From Ottelia alismoides (taxonomy: Eukaryota > Streptophyta > Magnoliopsida > Alismatales > Hydrocharitaceae): a stretch of 64,000 nucleotides of DNA. Every line of letters begins with the position of its first letter. Position 1 is the stretch's first letter. The position numbers were made by a program, and so were the translations under genes. Where the stretch lies: the NCBI GenBank assembly GCA_037367405.1, contig JAZKJV010002332.1:372001-436000 (forward strand), in the 5' to 3' direction. This document shows, piece by piece, positions 34,198 to 46,269 of the stretch. The notes beneath the pieces are model-generated. The model did not search any database, was not told the origin of the DNA, and saw nothing but the letters and a program-made list of their open reading frames with translations.

Positions 34198-37110
34198 TGA
34201 TGAATCTCAGATTCACCATCCTAAAATCACATTATTAATCTCCTTTCTTAAACATTTCAATAAAAATCAGTAATAATTCATTAATCTTTACGTGTATTAT
34301 ATTGTATAAATTCTGTGTATAATTATCCTATGAATACAAATAAAAGCTAACTCTAATATTATTGCTTTTAATTACTAACTATTTTCTTTAATTTTATATT
34401 TTTTTAAAAACCCCTAAAAATTAGAATAAATATTGTATATATATATATATTGGCCTTTAAAAGAAAATAAAAAAAATCTCAAAACCTAAAGCAGTGTTTT
34501 TAACCCATAAAAAATGCCCCCAAAAATACACTTTTGTACAGATGACCTCTTTTGACATTATGTCCAACATGAAAATTGTAGATCTCATTATAATATACAA
34601 CTTTCATGTTTTGACTTTTTCCTATTTTTGCCTCTAACTATTTCATTTAGATGTATCTTCATTTTTGTATTTTCTGAGTTTTCTAATTGCCATGTACTGC
34701 TTTCTAGGCTGCCCATGTGGCTGCAGCCTCTCTCGACACCCGGCCCCCACTTATGGCCATTGGATCACTTTCCCCAAACTCCATCGCAACTGTCCTTCGC
34801 CTTCACTCACAACCATCAGATCTGATCCCATATCAGATCTTATCCGCTCCCTTTCGCCCTCGTCCTTACTGCAAGATCTGCTCCCATCCAAAGGTAGAGC
34901 AACATCCACATCACCTAGTCAACCTCAACCCTCTAATCTTCACTTCTTCTCCATCCTAGCCGTTAACCCTCACTCGGCTTCTAGCCACTGGATGAGATCC
35001 TAAGATCTGATCCACGCCCTCCACCTGCTCCCTTATCTTGGTTGTTGGATCACGAGATCCAACGGCTACGACCTCTTCTACCACCTCAGCTGCCTCTCCC
35101 TTCTCAACCATTACACCTCGAAGCCAACTTCCCCCCTTCCTATTCTTGCCATCCACTCCGAACTCCTTTCCATAACCTAATGCCTCCCCAAAGTAGGTCC
35201 AAGATCTGCCATCCTCACATAGCCATCCAAGCACCCCACCATCACTCTTGTTCTTCACTTCATCCATTCGAAAACGTCCCACCAACACGTAATTATCGAC
35301 CACTTCCACCTACAAATAACCAACCTCCGCCTCGTTCTACCCCTATCCACCACTCAACGGGGTTGCGACCTAGCTTCCTTCGTCTTTCGGTGATAAAGAA
35401 TGGTGGTGTTGAGGCGAAGACAACCCTAGTTCCCAAGTGAGATCCATGACAGAATGCCATGTAAGCACCAACTCCAGGGCGGATGCACGAGCTCCGGGGA
35501 CTGCTGACCTCATTGGGCGACGACCCCGAGCTTCGAATAAATATAAGCCCAAGCCAATTCCTCCATTTCAGATCTCCCGGTAACCTTCTACTTCCCTGTC
35601 TTGAATTTTCTCCTTTTCACTCAGATGCACGTAGATATCAATACCCCCACATAACCATCCTCTTAGATCCACCACCCATCATGACAAGACGAAGGAAGAT
35701 TCGAGCCTCCACCTCGATTAGGCTCCTGCCTCACCCCCACTTCTCCCTCGCGTACTTCACGAACATGCTTTGGCAACGACTAATGATTGCATATGTTCAA
35801 TGGTCAAAGCTTCACAACCATCGTCGATCTCTAGCTCTACCATCAATGAAGAGACGTCGACTACATATACAAATAACATCCATGCTCCTCCTCTGATCAG
35901 CCTCCTTCGCCATACTATCACAATGGACCAACGAGCATTACGGAGCACAGGGGACGTCGACGGAGCTCTGGCTAGGTCGTCGGAGTTCCAATTACGCCTC
36001 CACTCCTCCAGCTAGGGTAAAAGCACATGAGTCATTAGATGGCACCTCTCGATGGCCATCCAACGGTTCCGGTGTTGCGACATCACATCACCGAAGGTTG
36101 CGGTTCAGAACTTCTGAGCCATTGACTAAACCAAGAGACGAACCATCTGAGGTATGCCACGTAGCTGTCGACGTTGCACCTCGTCGGAGCCTAGCTGCTC
36201 ACGTGCCCTGCACGTGAGGGGGCTGGGTTATATTCAAATCTACCCTCAGACCTTTCCGGAATTACAAGAATGTGCCAGACGTGTGCCTCACGTGCGTGCC
36301 TGGGATAATCTGCAACAGGGCCCCATTGAGTTTTATTAATTGTAGAATGGTCCCCGCACTTCAGGAAAATTTGTAGAAGGGTCCCTTCGGATTTTTGTAT
36401 TTGTAAATGGGACCCTCCGGGAACCTAATTGCAATATTTATCTTTCTTTTTCTCGCATTTTTATTACAGTTATGTCGTTCCACTATTTTGTTCATATCTT
36501 GAGCATTTTAACTCTAAATCACATGACTTCAGTTTCATTGTGTTGCTAATTTTATCTGCATCATATGGCATAAAGAATTTCATGTTTTGACATTGAATTA
36601 AAGAGGCTACATTTTTATGTACTCTAGGTCTCTTACTTTTTATGTTGAATGCCATTAATTATCATTGTTGCCTAATTTGAAACTAATCCTTATTCCATTG
36701 CTCAACAATTTGCTAATTCAAGGCGTATTTGTACATATTGTTTTGCATACTTTTTTACATCACATTAGTTGAGTACATTTCATCCATTCATCATCTTATA
36801 ATTGCATTGAAAAATAAAATAAAAATTGCATCTCTTACATGCATCATTTTCCTTTATTTTTCTTTGCATTATTTTATCTGCATTTCACATCACATTTGCA
36901 TGAAGACCTAAAATGGAATATAATCACATTAATTAATCGATAAAATTTTATAAATGGATGAAGAGGCTCGTGTCCCTGAGTTTGACCTTGGTATACTCCC
37001 CAAGTAAAATAATTTCCCTATATTCGAAGATGCGGTCTTTGTTGTATTAAATTTGCCTCCTATACTACGGCAGTTCCACATTATTAAAGAGGTAAATTTG
37101 ACATTCATCA
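34198..37110 (+). repeat. LTR C, 2.9 kb, 3' LTR of element C
   Basis: It starts TGATGAATCTCAGATTCACC (stem TGAATC/GATTCA) and ends near CATTCATCA at 37110. It contains the hairpin 34566-34610, a C-rich middle (34720-36200) with many incidental frames, CACGTG boxes at 36200, 36211 and 36289, and the near-end block CCTGAGTTTGACCTTGGTAT (36976-36995). 36286-36520 resembles 6253-6520 of LTR-1. Confidence 0.75.
34566..34610. promoter_or_regulatory. Hairpin in LTR C
   Basis: AACATGAAAATTGTA and TACAACTTTCATGTT form a 15-bp stem with one mismatch. It corresponds to 4744-4784 in LTR-1. Confidence 0.7.
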
Positions 37111-37254
37111 TGTATCATGTGCCTGGGAAATTTGTAGTGCTTGGGACTAGAGTTTCAAGAATTACATTTAGGTCTAGTGCATGGAAAGCGCATGTCGCTT
37201 GAAGAAATTACAGATCAACACCACGTAATTATTATATTTACATTTATACCCTCG
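37111..37254 (+). repeat. Left piece of an LTR-1-like copy split by the copia array
   Basis: GTGCCTGGGAAATTTG to CATTTATACC matches 6250-6395 of LTR-1 (shared TTTCAAGAATTGCATTTAGG-type block). The match resumes at 54220 on the far side of the copia array. Confidence 0.8.
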
Positions 37255-38161
37255 TGTTGGACATGCGAGCCCAAGGAGAGCCATTATGCAATAAATGTTT
37301 TTGAAAATATCATTCCCTGATCTGAAATGAAGACTAATCAATTTGCATTATATGTCTCGTAGTATAATTAGGGTTATATACCATGGCCATCTTAACAATC
37401 ATACAGTTGTTGATTCAATTATTGAATAATAGAGGATAGTGGTTGGATGAATATCTAAAGAGTTAGATTAAGGACACATCAAGCACCGTCAAATGCTTGT
37501 TAAGAGAGAATCATCATCCAGAGAAGGAGATGGGAATCCTTTCTTTAAAGGTTGATATCTAACCGACCTCTTGATGCAAGTCCTTTGTATAGGAATAGAG
37601 ATTCAGATGTGTTAAAAAGTTAGGTCAAAGAGTTAACGTAACACGATTGAGATAACCAAAGACCTATGTAAATATTTGTCACTATAAAAGTACACATCCT
37701 CTGACCGGAGGCAGATGTGCTACTATATGTCTGAATATGTACATTTGGCAAAGCAATAGGTTGATGGACAAATCAAGGTCTGTGCCTCACTCATGAAGAA
37801 GACATCGAATTTCGTGTGATGGGATCAATATATTTGTCGCGTGGATCATCAACATGGATTGGTAGGAGCATGCGTTTCATCAACGCACTCGCAAGTGTCT
37901 CCTCTATAGGATCAAACTTGAGAGAGGAGATCTCATCATTTAGAGAATCGATCGCAACCACACTTCAAGAGGAAATCCTAATACCTGTTTGTTATTTCGA
38001 TGAAACGATCTGAGAAGCATTTTTCGGATCATGCGGATTCATTGTTTATTTTTTTTAAATTCCGCTGCCCAGAGCAACTAGTTTGATTGGTCGCTCTGAA
38101 CGCATGTGATGCGAGTCTCACACTTCCATGATGCACTTAAGGCTTTTTTCCATATCCTTCA
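37255..38161 (+). repeat. Copia LTR 1, internally deleted
   Basis: It begins TGTTGGACATGCGAGCCC and ends CCTTCA, the same ends as LTRs 2 and 3, but is 907 bp instead of about 2.64 kb. The missing part corresponds to about 44139-45889 of LTR 2, joined here near 37781-37786. The TATA box is lost. Confidence 0.88.
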
Positions 38162-38163
38162 AG

Positions 38164-38176
38164 TGGTGTTAGAGCC
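38164..38176 (+). promoter_or_regulatory. Primer-binding site (initiator tRNA-Met type), copia copy 1
   Basis: TGGTGTTAGAGCC differs by two bases from TGGTATCAGAGCC, the usual plant copia site complementary to initiator tRNA-Met. It lies two bases after the LTR end. Confidence 0.85.
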
Positions 38177-40440
38177 AGGATGGAGGTTATGGATACGATC
38201 CATAAAACTTGGACGACAACGACACTATCGGGTTTGTGAAATTTTGTCGCATTTTTTTCACGTTGCTCTGTATTGTGTGATTTTTCCGCAATGTTTAAAT
38301 TGTTTAAACTAGAAATTATCACTTGCATAATGTCTCCCATTAAATAAGGAAACTATGGGACTTGAGTTTGCGTTATTTGGAATCTGATGCTCAAGTTATG
38401 ATCTTTTTAATGAAAATTTGTCCACATTTCAGGGATGGAGAATCTTGACGTAATTAAAGAGTTAATTGCATTTTTGAAATGCCTAGAAATGCATGTAAAT
38501 AACTTGGGTTTTGTTGTAAATCAAACTAGCAACTATGGAAACTTATTTTCTTGATTTGGATTTAAATTTATTGAGATGTGTTAATTTTAGTAAGTGAGGG
38601 TGACTGTTGAAAATTACTTTCCTAATCAATAACCTTGTGATTGTCATTTAATCAATTAGTGAATTTAATGGATAATTTCCTAAGATAATTATCGATAAAT
38701 ATTTGTGAAATATTTGATGATTATATTTTCCTTAAATGGCATTGACATTACCAAATATAATAAGGTAATTGATATTGATCACAAATTAGTTACAACTGTT
38801 CTAATAAACAAAGTTGCTTTTAATTAGATTAGGAATTTGATTAGCAAATTTAATTATAATATTATTAAAAGGGTTTTGATGAATATTATATGTGGTATAA
38901 CTTCGGTTCAAAGACCGATTATCATCTCAAATGCAAAATGATCAATTCACATTATCCTGACGTGAGGTAGATATGGTGTCTAGTCAGGGAGCATTGGGGA
39001 ACCAGGTTGCTCCGCGAGCGGTCTGTCCCACTCCTATCGGTACTGGCCATGACAACGGATAAGGAAAGGGTAATGCTTGAAGCGATCATGATATATTTTT
39101 CTAAATATTAAAAATTTGAATAATACATATTTTGAGATTATACCATCCTCTAAGTAACAATTTATTAAAAATTATTTGTTGGTTTATTGATTGGATTGAT
39201 AATTGATTTAATATGATTAAATTAATTAGATCTAATTAAAATTAAACTCTTTATTATGAATAGAGTAGTATTTCCCTTTAAAGAATTGATTATGTGAATA
39301 TGATTCAGAATAATTAATTAGATTTTTAACAAGATATGGAGGATCTCATAAAAGACATACACGATCTCCCATCAAGGAGAAGGGCTCCGTCACCAGGAAT
39401 TGTAGGTAGGAGACGTCTGTCTGATGTGATAGCTCTTGCATACGAGCACATCTAGATCTGGATCTTTTCTTCTCAAAATAATAAGGTCGTATGCGTAGTG
39501 ACCCCATTATAGAGTCCTCATATTATTGGGGTGATATTGGATTGCACGTAGCTAGTTCTACTTATGTTGATGGTTGGTTCAATTAACGATGGGTCGACAT
39601 TAACTTAGGGGTGGTGGGCTCGGGTGTTAAAGGCCAAATTGGGAATGCAAGTTGGACTTGCTATGCGGAATGTGTTCCTGCTTCTTTATCCGAGTTGCAA
39701 GTTCTCATATTATTGGGATGTAACAAAGATCAGAAAGGAGATCCTTGATCTTTCTTGAGATACAACGGTAAGTATATCTCTTACATTGAATGTGATTATG
39801 GGAATGAGCTTTCAATATTGACAAGGCAAGACAACTTTTATAAAAAATTTACTATATCAAAGTAATATATATATTTATTTAGGAAAATTTCTTATTTTAG
39901 ATAATCCTCATTAAACCCACTCCATACTGTACTCAATAATAACCAGTAAAATATCATGGATTGGATCAATAATAAAGATAGTGTATTTGCAGCTGGACAC
40001 ATAATGTACGTGGTTACAATGTGCAAGTTTCCTCGTAACATTGAAGAATGACATTTAAATAGACAATAGGACAACATCCTTGGGTTTTGTGTCTTTATAG
40101 TCTTGATCACTCATCGAGTGTGCTTTGTAAGTATCATGTCGATGATGATCGTAATTATCAAATAATCCTAATAAAATATGAGAAGATGTTCTGGCATACA
40201 GATGTGCTCTCAACATTTAATAATGAATTACATGATTCACTACATTATGCATAATGGTGCCTCAATAAGAGTAGATGTACTTAAAATGTTTGAGTACCTA
40301 CCTGAATCAATGTCTTTTAGAATTACGATGGATGTAGATACGATGAGTGTCGTCATCTTTTTATACTCAAGTCATTCATGAAGCTTCAAAATATTCATAT
40401 TGTATGAAATAAATGAATCATGTATAAATGGTTAAATATT
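38177..40440 (+). pseudogene. gag region remnant, copia copy 1
   Basis: MENLDVIKELIAFLKCLEMH (from about 38434) opens the region but soon meets stops. 38580-40170 is AT-rich and unreadable. 40195-40375 gives NYMIHYIMHNGASIRVDVLK then MFEYLPESMSFRITMDVDTM, which resembles the copia gag (UBN2) core with its VxxHVLKM segment. No zinc knuckle is seen. It is heavily decayed. Confidence 0.6.
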
Positions 40441-41179
40441 CTTATATTGAATTCTTCTGAGTTGAACATAAGAGACCCTTAGTCTTAAACAATGATTTCT
40501 TATAGATAAAGGGATCGTAGTGGAAGCATGGGTCTGACCCATGTAAGAAGGAAAGTCAAAGAGTTAACTATATTTATGTGACTTCCAAATGACATCCAAA
40601 GAGTTGGATCAATGCCAATACTGCAACAAGTTGATGTGTTGATAGTATGACTATCAACTCTATCTTGTATCCTTAGAGAAGGGCTCGGATAGTGCATTGG
40701 AATAATATACATCTGCAAAACATCACTGAAATTGACTTACTTGTTAGATACGATCAAAGTCTAATAATTGTGTATCATTCTTCTAATGACATTTGTAATT
40801 AGTTTCATATGTTTTAGAAGACTAGAAATTTTGATCTTATGGTTTAATAGTCATCGACATGGATATTGATGCAATTGTTGAAACAATCTCTATTGGATTA
40901 ACAAACTTCAAGTTTTTGATGGAGAGTCGTTAGTCTTGGAGAATGTCTCTATGGAATCGATACTAGAATACATTCATTGTTTATTTCTAAATGTTGGGAA
41001 TAAACATAAATTCTAGGATAGAACTATCATAAAGAGTTGTGATGGATATATTTCAGATAGTAATCTTACATCTAGAGGACTCTACTTAATTAGAAAATTA
41101 ATGAATGGGTCATTAACATTTCTAATAGTGAAAACTAAACCTTATGAGATCAATAGGAGTATGAAGATCATATGAAAAT

Positions 41180-42060
41180 GATCAGCCATAGTGACTTGGA
41201 CATATGTTTGTTGATGAGATCAATAGACTAGTAAGAGATAAAACTTTAAAATATCTTAAATTTAAAATCTTGCATACCTGTGAATATTGTATTCAAAGTT
41301 AAAAATGTCCAATGCACCATTTTCTAGGAATGGTGTTAGATGTCAAGGTATTCAAGATCTCATACAAAGAGATGTTTGTGGATTATCTATATCACAATAA
41401 ATATGTGATGTCATTCGATGATTATTTGTGATATTAAATTTCTTCCCTTCACCTTAGAAATCTTTGAAATGTTTAAAGATTTCACAATTTTGGTTTAGGA
41501 CCAAAGTTTAAAGGAAGATGAAATAAATTTGATCTAACCAAGGTAGCAAGTAACTATTAGATGAATTCAAGGAATACCTTATGGAGATAAGAATATCATT
41601 CCTATCTCACTCCTCATGATACACCTAAACTCAATAGAGTTTATGGAGATACAATTGGATCACATGTCACATGATTTGATCAATGATTAATATTAGCATA
41701 ATTATCACTTAGTATGCAGGTATGTATATGTAGTAAAGACTACAACATATATCATTGTTAAGATTCCATGCGGATCTAAACCTGAATACCCTTATAAGCT
41801 ATGGTTTAGAACCTAGCCTAGTGTTGCACACTTGAGGATTTAGGGTTGCGTGGTCCATGACCATGTCATGGATGCATGTAAGCTGGAATCTAACATAGTT
41901 GAGTCCTACTTTATTAGGAAATTAAAGGGTGGTATTGAATACCTACTTAATGACCTTTGGTTCTTAAAAGATTTCATCTCTATGTACATGATTCTCAGAG
42001 GTTGAGACTCTTGAGAATCAAGATGAAAATGATGTGAAAGAAGTCAATGAATCTTGAGAA
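41180..42060 (+). pseudogene. Integrase remnant, copia copy 1
   Basis: GAG-pre-integrase/zinc part: VDEINRLVRDKTLKYLKFKI then LHTCEYCIQS (41205-41300), the CxxC of the HHCC motif. C-terminal part: IPCGSKPEYPYKLWF (about 41761-41806), SVAHLRI*GCVVHDHVMD and KLESNIVESYFIRKLKGGIE (about 41820-41940), equivalent to the copia stretch KTPYELWxxRKPSLxHLRIWGC...KLE. The catalytic DDE core between them is not readable. Confidence 0.8.
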
Positions 42061-43130
42061 GACAAAGAGGATCCTGAAATCGAAAACTAAAAGGACAATT
42101 AAAGATGAAACACCCGTACCTCTTCAAATAAGTTTTTAGAATGTAATCCTTGTTTCATTTAAGTCTGACAATTATCTGACATCATATGATGAAGATTATG
42201 ATGATCATTGCATGGAAAGGTGGATGTTAGCAATAAAGTCTAAAGTAGACTTCATATACTAGTGTTGTATATGGACCCTCGAGGATCCACCTATATGGGT
42301 AAGACTCGTTGAGGTGTAAATGGATCTTCAAGAGAAAGAGAGAAAATTATTAGAAGGCAGAGACCTTCAAAGTACGGCTCGTAGCTATGAGCTACACAAC
42401 GAAGAGAAGACATCGCTTTTGATGAGACTTGCTCTCTTGTGACCATGCTTAGACCCATCAGAATATTTTCTAACTATAGCTACACAACATGATTATGCCA
42501 TCTTGACGATGGAAGTCAAGATTGTTTTCTTCTATGAATTCCTCACCGAGGATATTCACATAAAGTAGCCCCAGGAATTCATGGTTGAGGAAGGTAGGGT
42601 GTGCAAGAAACTCCATTTATGGATACAAATAATTTTCTTGTAGTAACATTATATTTGATGAAACTACAAATGTTATGATTTCAAATAGAATCATGATGAA
42701 GCATGTGAATGCTGCTGGGAGTACCATTGTGTTCGTCATGCTAAATGTAGATAAAATTTCCTAATCATTTGGAATGATATAAGGATGATAATAAGTGTTT
42801 TATAATCTAGTTCTAACATACCTTGAGATATGATCTAAAGAATACCTATTGGATCCTAGTTCTGAAGATGTTCAGAAAAAAAGAAAAGAGGGTATTTGGA
42901 CCGTCATATTAAGTGATACACCTTGGACATGTTCCATTCTTAAAAAAACCCTAGGAAGGCTTCCTATCCTTAAGATATGGTACTAACCTATCTGAAGGGA
43001 TAATATCTCAAGGAGTTGAGGAAGTGAATGCTAAAACCGCTTGCCCTTGTGCATTAGTTATGAGAAGCTAAGTGTATGCTAGATGTTTACGAAAGCCATA
43101 TGTCTACCACGCAGTGGTAGTAGTAAACTG
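42061..43130 (+). pseudogene. Reverse transcriptase remnant, copia copy 1
   Basis: HDYAILTMEVKIVFFYEFLT then EDIHIK*PQEFMVEEGRVCK (about 42488-42610) matches copia RT YDYEIWQMDVKTAFLNGxLxEDIYMxQPEGF. A further match at about 43030-43080 (NAKTACPCALVMRS then VYARCLRKPY) corresponds to the copia segment before CTRPDI. The YVDD box is not recognisable. 43131-43600 would hold RNase H but is unreadable. Confidence 0.8.
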
Positions 43131-43596
43131 GTACTAATCTAACTATGGAAATAAAACACTTGATTGAAGTGACAACAATATCTTCAAAGATTATAAGACT
43201 TTAGATATAGTGATCTCAAAGTCTTATCTTCAAGAACCTAAGACTTTATAGATCGTTATCTAAAATATCTTAACTGTAGATATCTTAGGAGATAGAGATC
43301 TCTAGGAATAAATGTATTCTGATAATGATAATAGAAATTAAATACCTATTATAACAATTATTGAGTTGTAGTATAAGAGACACTATAACTACCTCAAAAT
43401 TGAGAACCGGTTGCATAATATGCAACATTCCCATTGGAGGTGAGCATTGTTACTAGGGGATATGTAAGTGCAGTAAAACAAATTAGCGTAATCTCTTAGG
43501 AACAGAGTGACTGATCAGCTTACCTACTTTTTTTGAAATAACTTATGATTGTTACATGAGTGTGGGTTTAAAGATTAGCCTATTAATGGCTCTTTG

Positions 43597-43610
43597 GGCT
43601 AGGGGGAGAT
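43597..43610 (+). other. Polypurine tract, copia copy 1
   Basis: GGGCTAGGGGGAGAT directly before the LTR start TGTTGG; the primer for plus-strand synthesis in copia elements. Confidence 0.85.
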
Positions 43611-46254
43611 TGTTGGACATGCGAGCCCGTGACGAGCCATTATGCAATAAATGTTATTTCAAATATCATTCCCTGATCTGAAATGAAGAATAATTAATTT
43701 ATATAATAGGTCCCTTAATACAATTACATTGTGTACCATGGCCATCTTAATGATCATACAGTTGTTGACTCAATTGCTGAATCACAAAGGTTGGTGCTTG
43801 CACGACTATCTAAAGAGTTAGATTGAGGAATCATCAAGCACCATCAAATGATTGTTAAGAGTTTATCACCCACTTGAGAAGGAGATGGCAATCCATTCTC
43901 TAAAGCATGATATCTAACCGACCTCTTGATGCATGTCCTCTGCATAGGGATAAAGATTCGGAGGTGTTATATAAGTTAGGTCAAAGAGTTGAATTAACGA
44001 GATCAAGATAACGGAAGACAATGTCGTATGCTGTCAGGATATAGGCACGCATCCTCTGACCGAAGACAGATGTGTTACTATAAGTCTGAATATGTAAATT
44101 TGGCAGACCATTGTATTGATCGCCTAATCAAGGTCTCTAGATTGTCAAACTGGTGTGCATGCAAGGGCATATGAGTAATACCATCTCTCAAAGCTATCAT
44201 ATAGGTTCATTTCCTGAACCAGAAGACATGAGCTCACTCATGTGATATTGGGATCAAATTTCGTGCACGGTCTTCTCTCTTTGGAAGCTTGATTGAATTT
44301 GTAGGTTTGATATATACTTTTGTAAAGTGTATGATCAACACCTAGGTATGATATAAGATTTTGGAAAGTATATGATCCATACCAACTCCCAATGATCAAA
44401 TGAGAAAGTTAATGATGAAACCCAGAAGGAGACGTTCTAAAAGAGATCTAAAACATCGGGTTTAATCTAGGTCCTCCAGTATGTAGGATGTAAAGATATT
44501 AATAAAATACGAGGGCGATGTGATCATAAACGATTGTATAACCATGATGCTTCCATTTTGAGGGAGTCATGAAACTGGTATGGATACTAGTCACTCCTCT
44601 CAATAGAGAAGTGATCTATTCTTTGTCCAAGTGTTGGACAGTGATCTGAGTGTGATTCAGATGCAATAAAAAGACTATATTTACGGTTTTGATTTAATCA
44701 AATATCTATGGGAGGCCCGTAAGATTTGGATTTTAGATTTGACTTCAATATCCAATTCACTTTACATGGAACGTACAATTGCCATGTCCTTATTTCTAGG
44801 AATCCGCAGAGAAAGCGCATTATCCTACAATGAGTTCAAGGATAATTTTACTGTTGAAATATGCATCCGGGCATTTAGAAAATTAATAATTAAATGTGAT
44901 TTAATTACTATGAATAATATCAATTTGATTCATATTATAAGGAGAGTTATCTGAGATAACTAAATGTGATATATTTATCAAATATGTGAATGATGTGAAT
45001 GTGATTCATATAATTTGGCCACATGAGAATGGAGACCCAAGATGATTAAATGTGATTTAGTTATCTTGGATATGAATAATGTGGATAGTACTATCCATAG
45101 TAATCACTTATATGTATATATATTATAAATGTGATTTATAATATATTAGATTGAGTCTATTGCAATTTTTTATTGATTAATTATTTATGTGAATTGGAAT
45201 AACATTGGATAATTAATTGAAAATATAATTTACATTTTATTTTGGGTTGTGAATGTGATTCAAACTCTCCAACAACATGATTGCAATGTTCACAAAATAA
45301 ATTGGATTTATTTTTGTGAAATAATTTGCAACAAAAGTTGTTGCAAATATTTGGAGAAATTCATGGAATTGTAGAATCCAAGTATTAGTAAAAGAGGGGT
45401 CCCTTCTTATTAAGGATAGGGGACGGTCGCCAACTCCTATTAGGACTTGAGGCCGTATACCCCCTTATGGAAGGAGGCTAGCCTACTTCCTATTTCTCTA
45501 AGGTAGATTGATTTAACTAAAATTAAATTATATTGATTATTGTTCAATATAATAAATTTAACTAAATTAATTGTTGTTGTGTTTTTACAAAAAAATCATG
45601 GCCATTTAAAGAAATACAAATCAATCTCATCGAATTATTTTGTTTGTCCATGGATTGAGATCCATGGACTCCCAAAATACTATATAAGAAGAGGCACCCT
45701 TGCTCTTCAAGTTACAACAATAAGAGACAAATCATATGCTCTCTGTCTGTCATTCTCTATACGTCCTCTCTCTCCTTCTCTCTCAAATTGTGGTTGTCCA
45801 TATGTTGACCTAGAGAAGAACACCGTCGTTGTTGCTATGCCATCTTGTTGTCGCTTGGGATGCTCTTGGATCTCCGCTCCTCCGATACGCCTCGCTCACG
45901 AAGAAGACATCAGATCTCATGTGAAGAGATCATAAGATTCACTGCTTGGATCATCAACATGGATTGCGAGGAGCATCGTTTCATCAATGGGCTCGCAAGC
46001 GTCTTCTACGTAAGATTGGACTTGAGATAGCATGTATCTTTGCTTAGAGACTGGATCACATCCACGCTTCAAGAGGTAAACACAATACTTGTTTTTGGTT
46101 TAGATGAAACAATCTGAGAAGTGTTCTTGGATGACGGATAAAAACTTTAAAATTTGTTGCCTCGAGCAAGTTGTACAACTAGTCACTCCCGATCACATAC
46201 TATGTGATTCTCATGCCTTCGTGATATGCTTAAGGTTTTTTTCCATATCCTTCA
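43611..46254 (+). repeat. Copia LTR 2 (shared middle LTR), 2644 bp
   Basis: TGTTGGACATGCGAGCCC ... CCTTCA. It is preceded by a polypurine tract and followed by a PBS, so it serves as 3' LTR for copy 1 and 5' LTR for copy 2. Contents: TATA box at 45681, CT-rich leader (45745-45785), and an inverted repeat TTGCAACAAAAGTTGTTGCA (45329-45348). Confidence 0.92.
45681..45688 (+). promoter_or_regulatory. TATA box of copia LTR 2
   Basis: TATATAAG, preceded by the inverted repeat CCATGGAT...ATCCATGG and followed about 60 bp on by a CT-rich leader; the same arrangement as in LTR 3. Confidence 0.65.
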
Positions 46255-46256
46255 TG

Positions 46257-46269
46257 AGGCATTAGAGCT
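46257..46269 (+). promoter_or_regulatory. Primer-binding site, copia copy 2
   Basis: AGGCATTAGAGCT, a decayed form of the Met site (TGGTATCAGAGCC), directly after LTR 2. Confidence 0.75.

Noticed and set aside
34665..35896. Several 80-137-codon ORFs in LTR C
   Set aside because: They fall in the C-rich LTR middle, overlap in different phases, and show no family motif.
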